From Triglochin maritima (taxonomy: Eukaryota > Streptophyta > Magnoliopsida > Alismatales > Juncaginaceae): a stretch of DNA of 64,000 nt. Each line of letters opens with the position of its first letter. The stretch's first letter is position 1. The notes below the pieces were generated by a model. It made no database searches, had not been told where the DNA came from, and saw only the letters and a list, made by a program, of their open reading frames with translations. The stretch spans positions 3,720,001 through 3,784,000 of the forward strand of contig OY821789.1 of assembly GCA_963682175.1 (NCBI GenBank). The letters are read 5' to 3'. A program made the position numbers and the translations under genes. Below are positions 1 to 11,847 of this stretch, piece after piece.

Positions 1-2542
1 CATGGAGATCATATTCTGCTGCTCCTACACATAGATTAGTTCAGGCATATTACGATTGGTCATGCCACATGAAAGTGCTACAAGTTAAATACTGAAGTTG
101 GAAGGCGAAACCCGATGAACTCAGACTGGAAGCTTACTGAGAGTAACATTTCTTTCATTGCACAAAAGCACGCCAGATTCAACCTAGATTCTGCCTTGCA
201 ATCTTGAAATATTCTAGTAAAGGCCTGAATATAACAATATTAAATTTTACACCCAAAAATCGGTTACATAGCTCTAGGTTGTTCGCTGTTGTAAAGAAAC
301 AAAAAGATCAAAAAGAAAGGAGAGCAACCTGGAGAAGGCGGATTTTCCAATATCCACTAACATGTGCTACGGCCCTTGGGAGTAGGGGTATAACTGATAT
401 TAAGTGTCTGTCCTGATGTCTCAGGTTAGTCCGCCTGCTACTGCTCTGCGAGTAAAGAAGATCTTCTTTAGGATGTAGCTGACTCATCTAAAGAATGCAT
501 GCTTAGAGAGCTAAATAAAACTAATTGCTGACTAGTATTAGAAAGTAAAGGTGCACCATTCCAAATTCAATTTTTAGTTAGGCTTTAGAACATGGTGAAG
601 TGCACCACTCAAAATGATTCACCAGAATACCATGAGATTTAAAATTGGAGGTGCATAATTAAGTATAAAAAAACTGACATGGACCTTCCAAATAACCAAG
701 AATGGTTTATGATAATAAAATAGTTTAGCATGTCACTGACAATGGCTTTTCTACCATTTTTTATTCAAAACCAATGTGTTATTGAAGATCAAATACATAA
801 AAAATGAACCTCCAATAACTGAATAAGTATTGCGACATCACACTTAAACACTCTCAGCACTAGCCAAACCACTAACCCAGTCTTCAATTTATCTATCCTA
901 ATGGCTGGATATGCAGGTTTGCAAATTCTACATCATTTACAATAAACACAAACATAAATGGCTGCACTAGCAAGTTTTCAAATGATGTATGAAGTATAAA
1001 GATAAAGATGTTGTGACTAATTCATTAGTGAAAGTCCACTGTCTAAAAGGATGTATGCAAATAAAGGTGGTGACAAACTCTTTGATGAAAGTTCACTGTC
1101 TAAGAGGGCCTATTCATTTGCCTACAACAAGAATTTGATGTGATTACAAGAAATATAAATGCACTATTATTATATACAAGTCTGGGAGTGAAAATCATTG
1201 CTAATCTAGTTTCTCAATCTGTTTTACTGTTCATCGTTGAAGGTTCTATGATATTGATGCAAGCCCATAAAAAACTGACATTTAGTTGGCCCACCACTTT
1301 TACAAAGACCAAGCATTTATGTAGTGGATAATGGATCAAACTCTACTATAGTGTTGCACACTTTTAATATTTAGCAATGTAGGGCTATCTTTCCAAGTAC
1401 TCCTCCGCACACGTGATTAAGATTATTTTTCTCAATGTCTATGCGAAGAATATGAGTTGGAGACACAGGATGATATACCCGCTCCAATACCATGTTGAAA
1501 ATGAGACAAATGAGGATCAACCCAAAAGCTAGCTTGTAGGTGAGAGAGCTCAAATGACTTACGACTCCAATGCACATCCTAAAATCCTACAACGTGGGAC
1601 TTATTCTCAAATGTCCCCATACGTGCAACCAGAACTATCCAGTTTCTACGGGACAATAGATTGGGTTGGCATGGAACCACAGTCAAACCATTGAGTCTGA
1701 TACCGTGTGAAATTTGATTGGTACTACAATACCTAAACACTTAAGCAGTGAATAGTGGATCTAACTTTATTAGAATTTTGCACATTTTTAGTGTTTAATA
1801 ATGTGGATTATCTTTTTCAACGAAAACCATAAATTTGCTCTGAGCTAAGGAAATTTTAAGCATTATGAATGGAAGGGCATCAAAGCTTTGAATTGAACCA
1901 ACGTATATCACGAAGTAACCATATAGGATGACAAACAATTCACGTTAATTATTACGAGCACAAAAACATGTTATTGTTATTGCCATTTATTCATGAACCT
2001 TGTGGTAGTTTTTAAGAATGGTGACATTACCCAATCGCATACACCACTATTAATTCTTTCTGAAAAATGAAGATGTCATTTAGATTCAAAGATTCTATGA
2101 TGTTTGATTTTGAAGTTACGAAAGTCGAATGTTTTGTAGCTTCTTAAACAAGGAACACCAAGAAAAATATAAATGATATGAATTTGCAGAAATTCCACAC
2201 TTTTATCAAGCCTTCATACTATGATCAGCAAATTATATTTCTTACAAGGCTTGCTACCAACATATTTGTGAACATGGCAGTAATTTAATTACAAAGTATC
2301 TACAAAGCTACAAGTCAACTTCACCGACATTCAAATGGACATTTGAATGAAAGCTCCCTCTAACAAACAATAATAACAAAAGCTGCTTCAAGAAACTTAG
2401 TAATGAAAGAACATGTAGCATTACACAACAATAGCATAAAGTTGGCCAAAATTCCAAGAACAGACATGATATCTCAGTAATAAAAAATGTATGGATGAAA
2501 AACATGATCAGACAAACAACAGAAAAGAATGAGTGAGAAGAC
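1..2542. other. no clear gene; flank and possible 3' part of IPI1-like gene
   Basis: No exon could be assigned with confidence. The minus-strand IPI1/TEX10-like gene should continue into this stretch because its last recognised exon ends in a donor site at 2542. At the very left edge, the minus strand after an AG acceptor reads AAEYDLH, which might start a further exon, but this is too short to support. Around 1470-1730 there are two phrases resembling the copia primer-site motif (ccaataccatgttgaaa and ctgataccgtgtgaaa), suggesting a decayed retrotransposon remnant. The rest is AT-rich non-coding sequence. Confidence 0.4.
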
Positions 2543-5500
2543 CTGTCCATTTAGTGAGTTCTCCAGAAATTCAAGAAATTCGTCCAGCATAAAATCGACT
2601 CCATTCATGTTGTCCATAACGTGCAAATAAATTTCAGTAACTTTAACGTTCAATACGAAATATCTCTGATCTTCCTGAAAGTAATGCAGGGCAGAAATTA
2701 AGATGAAAATACAGTGAATTATTTTAACGGTTAAACAACATAATCATGTTGTGTTTGGAGTCCTAAACCAATTTTAACTGAAATCTACTTCGCTTGAGCA
2801 CTAGACAAGCACTCTTAACCCCATCATGATGTGCAATATTTTTGAATTCGTAGGTGGACGTTGCGGAGACAAAGGTGACCAAGGTTCAGTATCAGCATAA
2901 CAACACAAAGCTGAAATTGTAATTGAATTATCATACATAAAGAGCTATAATATAGATCTACAAGTCAGGGACATGCTTACAACCTTAAAATTTCTGGATC
3001 TAGAAAAACAATATTACGAAGGGACAATTTTTTTCAACTTAGAGAAAATAAATAGCTTCTACAATTCTTTGAAATTAGGACAAATCTACAGAAAAAGAAA
3101 GCAGCTCCTCTTTTGAATCTTAATGTTTCTTTTTCTTATCGGATTTTAGTGTTTAATGTTTCATACAACTCAGACTCATGATATCCATTGATATCAGAAC
3201 TTGTTTAACAAATAAAAACTAAGGTGCAAAGCAAGTATACGAATGTGAATAATGGTGACAAGTGACAACAAGTGTCAGGGTGAAGTAACAATCTAAAATT
3301 CTGAAATAAGAACGACCTTCTCTGTTGACTGCTCATGCGAACCAAAGGGGAACATGTGCCATAACTTCTTCAAAACAGATACGGCGTTCTCCACGCGAGA
3401 AGGATTGCTAGATATTGTTGCCCCATGACCCCATAAATATGCTTTTGATTTATCAACTTCTGCAGCTATGTAACAGACTGCTAAGTTTATGCATTGAAGT
3501 AGGCTGACCATACAGTCAAATGACACGGTATCATCTACAGGTGCAACACGATTAACTGGGGCAAGTTCTTGAAAGCAATAGACAAGAACTGGCATGAGTT
3601 CTTCTAGTTTATCAGAGATAGAGAAGACACCTGCATAAGACGACGTGAGAGGGGAGAATAAGCATACAGAAGTTTCGTTGTAATGCAAAAAAGGAATAAA
3701 TCATCTTGTATTGAGTAGGCGTAAATAATAACTGCAGCTCCAGTCTCCAGAAAAACACATCCAAGAATTAGAAGAAAAAATTAAAACTAAAAACCACGCT
3801 TGTATCATTCAGAAAAAGGACCATCAACCATGCTTGTAAACTTCAACATAGATTACCACTAACAAATTCCAATTAGGTTTATCTACTGATAAATAGAAGA
3901 AGAAAAAATTCAGTCAATAAACCACAGGCAGTACAATGACTGGCAGCAGGATCGTGTACTGGAATGCAAATATGTGCTTACCCAAACCAAAAAAATCAAA
4001 CATCACCAGAAAATACTAACCCAAAATTATCCAATGTTTTGATTGCCGCACACGTGGGACATGCAACATGAACAGGCTGTGTGCCTAGTTACTAACTGAA
4101 CACATCCAATAAGAAGACCAAGCATACAACAAAGTTTATCCTACCAATTCAAATGAACACATGGAAACAACATCCATTTCTATCACGAGACCAGGTGCCG
4201 AGGCATTTTCTATCTCGAAATTTCCATAAAATTAGGTGGATTAGTATTTTGTCAATACTCGGTAAGCATTTTTATTCGTCATTCCAAATTAAGTACATCT
4301 AAAGTACATCTCTTGATGGTCATATTACTAATAGTGGATGCACTTATGAAGAATAAAGGTATCGGTTGACACTCCTATTTCCAATAATGCTAAAAAGTCA
4401 GTGAGATGTCTAGGTGTGTAGAATTAGTTTGACTAAAGTTCCAATCCTATGGCTTGGGCATTTTCTGACACAAACAGAGGTTGTCATGGACTCATGATCT
4501 AGTGGACTCAATGAGTATAACAAATCAAACCATGCTTCACATTGACTTGGAGGGGCATTCCTAGTCTAGTATCATCTATCCAGAGTCAAGACCTAATGGT
4601 GTTAAAAGCATAGTAGTGAATGAAGTATGTGGTTTGAACATGAAAATTCACGTGCATTGGATTTTATAATCTTAGAGGGTGTCACGACAACAACAACAAA
4701 AATATAAGTAGCCACTGGGCCAACTACAAAAATCAACTTTCAAACAATTTTACTGCCACGTCTCCATAAAACTTGGAGCTCAGAAGACAAATGGATAAGG
4801 ATATTTTCCTAGAGCTTCTCAGGTCTATGCCACTAAGTACTTTAGTATTCAGATTTCGTAAGTTACAAATTTTACTAATATTAACTTTATTAAGGTATTT
4901 TCTTTATAAATTTACAGAAACAAGATTCATTTCTTATCTTTAGAATTGAAAATGTTAAAATTGGAAGAAAAAAATATAAGATAAAAGAAAAAAACATGAA
5001 ACAGAGTGGAGCAAATTTATAAAATTTACGTACTAGTATGTGTTGTCGGCGCCTCAAACTCAAATGCATGCATAGCTCTTCGTGCATTAATTTTCTGTAG
5101 TAAATTGAATATAAGGTAATTGGACTATAAAATTAAGCATAAAAGATCACAATAGAACAGATCCTCTAAAACTAATATATTAATGTACGCACTTGACAAG
5201 ATAAGAGTAAGGAAGTTTCTAGTTTAAATTCGTTTCAGTTGCTCAAAACTTCAAACTTTAAAACTTCAGAAAAATAACATAAATAATATATGTAATCAGG
5301 ATTACAGTGGAGAAAATAAGAATTTCTTCAGTTAGTTTTTTCCTTTTCGGCATGGGGGGTTATATTTCCATATTAGCATTCGGACAACCGTTTTTGGACA
5401 GGGATTGTCATCAACTGGCAAGACAAAAGAAATGACATTCAGTATTTCATGTTTATGTCGTCAGAGGAAGAATTGCTTACTTCATGTGATTCGTCACCTT

Positions 5501-8345
5501 TGTCATTGTCGGAACCTAACAAACCCATGCAATGGAACAGCCCACCAATAGCCATCTTGAGTTTGCTTCTATCTACCAAATAAATTTGGTTGTTTTGCAG
5601 AATATCTTTGTAGTTATCCATAACCTAACAAACAGAACCAAAAAGAGCACAAATATTGAAGTGAAGATAAAACTTAACATGTTGAAAGTTATTGACATTT
5701 CACTCATCAGAGCAATCTGTTTGAAATTAATGGCCATAGTGCTAGACCTGCCATGTACATAGGTGAACTTAATTATGGTATAATTGAAACATGAAGAGCA
5801 TTGACCGTTATAACTCCTTCCGATGTATGTTCCCCAAATCAAAGATTAGATGTGGTAAGGGGGAGAAGTAAAATCCCAAAATGTTAAATTTTGAATGTGT
5901 TCGCACTTCGCAAAAATTGTTTGATTGTGTTTTACAAAACTGGATAACATTATTATGACGTGGAGAGGTAAACTATGATGAGGGAGTATATGGATGAAAA
6001 ACAATAATAATTGTAGGTTTCTGTGATTCTAGTATAGCTCTTACAATACAGCATGAGAGAAATTTGGAACATGCAACATGATAAACATACTAATTTACGC
6101 AATTGGCAAGCCATTACACCAAATTTAGCTTCAATGACACATTGGACTAGTAGTAACTAGTTGCATGTTTATCAAACGCATGCTATACCCTAGTCAGGAT
6201 CACTGAATGGGATGAAGGGATCTGGAAATTTAAATGATCTTTTGTGATGAGGATACTTGAATCAGAGATGGATTGTCTAAACTCAAGACAGATCATTACT
6301 AGTCCTGATTATTGAATTAAATACTGAGATGGAATGTGCAAGGACAACGTTGAGCCATCTTAATTGTCTTTGACCCTTTCTTAATTTTTTCCTGGTCTAA
6401 TGCTAAGATGCAAAAGATTTCAGCACATGTTGTTGATACAAATGATGGAATTTTCTCCTCCAAACATCATCCTCAATTTGGTAGAACTCTATTAACACAC
6501 ACACACACACTAATAAGAAGATTGCAGTTTTTTCTTTGGAAACTAACCATCACATTGCTTGTTTATATTTTATCCCAAATATAGAGATAAAAGAACTTCA
6601 AATTTTAAAATTCAACAGAAATTCAATCATGTTGCTGTAATTTTATACGCCTTTTTTATCAGTGTTATAATTTTATACAATAGGGGCTTCAGGATAAGCA
6701 TGCATGCTTAAGAAACCAACCCGATAGTACATTGACTATGTTTATGTTGACATCTTTTCTTAAAGTAAAAATATGCATTGTGATATAGTATTACCTATGA
6801 GAAGCTTTATCCTAAGATTCATGTATAGTATAACCACAGTTAGAACTTAAATAAAGTGATCTCAAGTAAGTATTTCGAAATTCAAAGTATATAAACATAC
6901 TCTATTAATGAGATTGCTCACTGAATGCACATTAACATGTGAGATTGGGTCTTACCTTTTCAGTGTACAGGAAAAATGAAGATGGATAACTGGTGACGAT
7001 AAGGTCAAAGAAACTGAAAGCCGCTAACCGAATATCAATAGCCAAATGTGTCATGGCATTAAATACATATCCCATCATCAAAGAAATAATAGATACATCC
7101 TGAAATTGAGAACATGGATGTGTCATGAAATTGTTACAAGAGAATCTGGGTACTTTTAGAATCAACATATTTTTCTAACTCATATAGTCATATTGTAACC
7201 AACTAACTTTAGAGATAAAGCAACAATAAGACAATTGAAGTACCTCCGTAGAATCGGGAAATATGACCATCTTGAGAAGATGATAAAGTGTATCACGCAC
7301 CACTTTGTCAGTGTCGCATATTCGTTCACGCAGCTTCTCTATTGTCACAATCTTGTGTAACTTAAGTTCCGAAGGATTCTTTTCGAGCAAATCTTTAATA
7401 CCAACTAGTGCAACTTCATTGAGAAATTAAAGAAAATTGTCAGGTCCAATGAAATATACCAGCACACAGCTAAAGCAATATCTAAATATATGAAATTAAA
7501 ATCTTTGACACAGGTAATTCGGCAACTTGAGATGCTAATCTGCCAAAATAAAGAGTTTCTAAATCCTAAGGCAAGGCCAACAATTATCATTATTCCAATT
7601 TGACAATGATTTGATAAACTTTTGGCAGTTCTCCAAAAGCTTGGCACAAAAATCACACAAACAGCATAAGCTCCAGAACAAATGCATATACAGATAAGAC
7701 CAAAACACGTATAGCAACGAACTACATTGTTCCAAGCGATTGAGAGGTCGTAGTATGAGCTTCCTTGTTTGTCACCCTAACATCCCTAATAGTTTCCCCT
7801 ACCGTATGACAGCAGCCTCCGTGTGTTTTGTCATTAGACAAAGTAAATGCAACACAAAACCTATCCTACCTAAACCAAAATAACAACCGCAATTTTCAAA
7901 CTCCGACCAAACATACATTTACGAGTCCTGGCATTGTGATGTGATGACTGCTGCAGAAGCTCTTTTAGTGTCAATCCCTTGTTGCTCACCGCTAGACCGG
8001 CCCTATCCGTTGCCACGCTTTGCTCCGGAAGAACAATCGCTGCCATCCAAAACATAAAAACAATTAGGAACATTACGAATTAAAGACCGACGCGTAGTGT
8101 CTGTGAATAAGCAAAAGGACGTCTTACCTTTCGATTTTATCCTCGTGTCGGTCGAATTCTTCGGCGGAGGGAGCTTACGCCCTATCTTCCTCTTTATTTT
8201 CTGAAAATAACAACAACAAAATATTCAATTGGAGAAAATTAGAAACAAAGTGGTGGAAACATCGAAGTGCGTAACTGAATTTTACTTTGAAGTCGATGAT
8301 TCCAGGTTTTTGCTTCTTCGAGGAGGCTTTCTTCGGCTTCACCAT
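2543..8345 (-). CDS. IPI1/TEX10-like protein (ribosome biogenesis), partial model
   Basis: Plant homologue of yeast Ipi1 / human TEX10, an ARM-fold protein of the nuclear Rix1/PELP1 complex that matures the 60S subunit. Exons seen (minus strand): 8286-8345, 8128-8200, 7917-8039, 7244-7413, 6956-7099, 5481-5624, then 3317-3630 and 2543-2674. The start MVKPKKASSKKQKPGIIDFK leads into a basic segment (KIKRKIGRKLPPPKN) and the family block GLTLKELLQQSSHHNARTRK. Later exons carry LRERICDTDKVVRDTLYHLL, FNAMTHLAIDIRLAAFSFFD and DKLEELMPVLVYCFQ. Phases agree through 5481. The exon at 3317-3630 needs a preceding exon ending in phase 1, so at least one exon between 3631 and 5480 is missing from this model. 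The family Asp after RTRK becomes Phe at the 7917/7413 junction. The C-terminal half was not found. Family recall is the basis for naming; whether the gene is functional is open. Confidence 0.75.
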
Positions 8346-10966
8346 CGCGTCGACGAACCTGAACTTCCGGATTGGGGATGAATGTGGCGTTCGGATCGAA
8401 TCCGGTCGGAGGTTGGGAAGAGGGGAGAGAGAGGCGGCGGTAAAGAGGATTTAGGAGAAGAGGGAAAATAGAAGTTTTTCGGATGCTTGGTTTTATACTG
8501 GCGAAGAGTTGGAGAATTTATTTTTGTTTTGATTCGGGCGAAGGGGGTTTAAGAAATCGGATTTGGGAGTAGGGTTTTGGATTCGTTTAATTAGTAAATT
8601 GGCGATTTAAGTTGATACTAACATATATAGGATTTTCTTTTAAAATATTAATGTTGATTTCCCCAAAAAATTGCAAAATTAGAAGGAAATTGAAATTTTA
8701 AGTCTCAACATATGCTGATGGAATTTTTTTTCCTATTATGCAACTATGAAGCTGGTGTCAGGTTCTAAGCATTAACAAGATAATGTTCTCGAACTCTTTT
8801 CGATTTAAAAGTGTGTTTGCATAATAGAGCGTGATGCCAAAAAGTAGCGAGTTTGGAAGAAAAAAACACATTACATTTCATGTTTTGTTAGCATAAAACA
8901 ATGTAAACTACTCCACCCTTAGTTTACTAAATGCACTTGTGAAGATGTTAGCTTGTGACATCTCTTCTTGTAAATTATGACTCTAGATATTATACTAACA
9001 TGTATTTGATGGTCATGTATTTACATGTGTTATAGATATTTGCTTATTTCTCGCTCTACGAATGTCATATAACTTCACTTGACCATGCCTTTTTTGTTGC
9101 ACGCCATGCGTGTTTTACCATATATGATTCTTTAATCTTTATTCTTAAAGATTCTCAAACAATGACAATAAAATTAATATATCTAGAAAAAGTAAGCAAT
9201 ATACTGTTTGATGCAAAATTATAGCAATCGTACTTGGAGTATTGAAATTCACAAGGACAAAAATCACAAATTGTTATAATCCCAAAATTTCCACAATAAA
9301 CACTACTGAAAAAATCAAAACAATCAATCATCCCACTTTAAATAACTTCAAGAGTTTAATTGTAAAATACCTAGAATTTAATTAAGGTATTCTTTACAAA
9401 ATACCCACAAATGTCCCCCCAACAACCTCTAGTCAGTATTATGTTTGATTGTTTGATACCGACTTGAAGTACTTTTACTGAAAATGTTAAAATTAAAATG
9501 CGCAAAATTCCAATAACTTCAAGGGTTTATTAATTAGGCAATACCTAAATTATTATCGTTTATAATAACTCCGAGAGTTTGTATGCAAAATATCAAGAAA
9601 ATGTCCTGAAAATTTAACGTGCTATTAATGCATTGAAGAGGGAAGGGATAGGAAATTGAATTGACAGTTTCGTAGTTCTATTTCTTTTTGAAGTTTGAAA
9701 ATGTAATTTCAACCTTTGTCTAAAAAAGAGAAAATGTAATTTCACCAAGCACAATACATACAGTATTACTACAAAAAAAGGTTCAATAAAAAATTTGTAA
9801 TTAAAAGAAAGCAATGACGACGACAACAACAACAATTGTATATTTCTAATAAAACAATTATCTTCTCAAAGATCAAATGAGTTTCTCATATTGTCTTTCT
9901 TTAAAAAAGTTTAAAGTTGGGGAGTTTTCTGTTTTTCTGTCAGAAAACCATTATCTCTTGATTTTGATGAAATAATCAGTTTGTAATCAAAGTTAAAGTT
10001 TAGTTTTCAAAATCTATAAACCCCTGAGAATGTGCTATTGAATTGATGAAAAAAGAGAAACCTAAATATGCTATCAAAAGTACACAAAAAAATTAATCTA
10101 AATATGCATGTTAAAATCGACTTGAGTTTTTTTCCATTGGAAATACATAATGCATCATTCCCTAAAAATGATAAACAAAAAACATTATTTGAGTTATCAG
10201 TTTATTTTTTGAAATTTGTACGGCATCATCGTTTTTAATTCTCTCGCTTTCCAAAAAAAATCGCACTATTAGTTTCAATTTTTTATCTTTTATCAAATGA
10301 TCAAATTCAAAAGGCGGAAATTTCAGTTTTTATACTACCAAATATTTGGAAAAAAATATTCCCAACATTAACCTTCTCTTTAAAATATGTTGATGTTTCT
10401 ATTTCTACCCAAAATACTCCTACCTACCCTTTAAAAAACCAAAACATATATACATATATAATATCACACAACTCTTCCCGTCGTAGTTGAACCCAGGTCG
10501 ATAGAAACTTGATTGTTGTGCTTGATAGACTTGTTTACTTTAACATGTGTGCTCGATATTTATTAGATTGAGTGTTCTGCAGAGTGTTTTGAATCGATAA
10601 AAGTCAAACTGATTTATTGATATGCTTCAAACATAAGAAATGATCATTCATCAAGTTCAATCGGGCATACTGTCGAGTTCATATTGAGAACTTAACGAAC
10701 TCGTACCATCGGGAAGCGAATGGTTTATACAATGAGTATTTTTGATGGTACAGGAAACATAACACATATTTTTACGATCATGTCAAAATGTGTATTTTTT
10801 TCTCAATTATCAAGTCACTTCAAACATGGAGAATCAAAATTTCCCTTCTAAAATCCCAACCAACAACCCGAAAAGTTCAGCCCATCCGACAAACTTCAAG
10901 CCCAACCCAGAGACTGTAACAGACCCATTCCCACGTGCAAAAACCGCTGCACCGCAACCACCCGGC
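8346..10966. other. intergenic, AT-rich
   Basis: Sequence between two divergent genes. The first about 130 bases (8346-8480) are GC-richer and purine-rich and probably hold the IPI1-like 5' UTR and promoter. The remainder is AT-rich with no supportable exon. A small microsatellite-like run of GAC/AAC triplets lies near 9807-9835. Confidence 0.6.
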
Positions 10967-11228
10967 TAGGGCTGAGCAAAACCCGGACCGGTCGGTCCGG
11001 GTTCGATCCGAAAAGTTTTGTTTCGGTCCGGTCTGGGTTTCAATCGGGAGAATTTTAAAATTTCGGTCTGGTCCGAACCGGTCTTTTTTTGTTTTTTATT
11101 TAAAAAAATTCGGTTTTTGACCGGACCGATTCGGTCCGGTCCGGTCCGGTCTTCGGTCCTTAGTAATTTGGTCCGGACCCCAGACAAAAATTCGATCCGG
11201 TCCGCTCCGAACCGAGTGCTCACCTTTA
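10967..11228. mobile_element. short MITE with TAGGG..TGAGCA ends, rich in GGTCCG repeats
   Basis: A 262-bp insertion whose left end TAGGGCTGAGCA is mirrored at the right by TGCTCACCTTTA (imperfect 12-bp inverted ends). CCCGGC flanks it on both sides (10961-10966 and 11229-11234); allowing one mismatch the duplication extends to 8 bp (CACCCGGC/TACCCGGC), as expected for hAT-type MITEs. The interior is packed with GGTCCGGTCCGGT and CCGGACC motifs, giving strong self-complementarity. It sits 114 bp before the phosphorylase start codon, so it lies in that gene's promoter or 5' UTR. Family assignment is inference from end motif and duplication length. Confidence 0.7.
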
Positions 11229-11341
11229 CCCGGCCGTCAGAAAGAAACACGGCCTCACCCGAGGCAAACACGTGGCAGAAACTAATCACACCACCCTTTT
11301 CTTCTCCACTCAGTCCACTCCAACTCCAACTCTCCACCACA

Positions 11342-11847
11342 ATGTCCACCTCCACCACCTCCTCCTTCCTCTTCCCACCTCTCTACTCCATTCCCCAACT
11401 TCGTCCCCCCAAACCCCTCCCCCTTCCTCCCCTCCGCGCCGTCCCCGCCACCGTCTCCGCCGACAATGCCCTCTCCCCGTCCGTCACCGCCTTCGTCGTC
11501 CGCGCCCCCCACACCGCCTCCCTCCTTAACGCCGTCACCCGGGCGTTCGACCTCCTCGGGCTCCGGATCGAGGAGGAGACGGCCGAAGCCGATAGGGAGG
11601 TGAGGTTTCTGGTTGTGGATTCGCGCGGGAGGAAGATCGAGGACGGTCCGAGCCTCGATCGGATCCGGAAGGCGGTGCTTGATGCGGAGAGAGGGAGAGT
11701 CGGAGGAGGAAGGCGGAAAGGATGTTTGGTTTGATGGACGAGTTTCTTAGGAATGATGCGGTTAGTTTGCAGAAGGATATATTGCACCATGTCGAGTACA
11801 CTGTTGGGAGGTCCAGGTTTAGTTTCGACGATTACGAGGCTTTCCAG
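11342..11847 (+). other. exon 1: transit-like N-terminus plus ACT-like domain, frameshifted
   Basis: The start at 11342 gives a Ser/Thr/Pro-rich leader (MSTSTTSSFLFPPLYSIP...) that looks like a plastid transit peptide. It is followed by an ACT-like regulatory fold, AFVVRAPHTASLLNAVTRAF ... REVRFLVVDSRGRKIED. The frame then runs into TGA at 11732. The true continuation, ERMFGLMDEFLRNDAVSLQ ... SRFSFDDYEAFQ, is in the +1 frame up to the donor at 11848. Compared with the family as I recall it, about 20 residues between the two blocks also appear lost. The high GC of this exon contrasts with the AT-rich introns. ACT assignment is by pattern, not by search. Confidence 0.75.

Noticed and set aside
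1470..1740. Solo copia LTR on the minus strand
   Set aside because: Two primer-site-like phrases are present but LTR borders and a target duplication could not be shown.
11000..11012. GGTTCGATCC as a tRNA T-arm B box
   Set aside because: It is inside the GGTCCG-rich MITE and no cloverleaf or A box accompanies it.
11018..11734. 238-codon frame starting before the phosphorylase ATG
   Set aside because: Its first third is translation of the GGTCCG-rich MITE; the family-like protein begins at the internal ATG at 11342.
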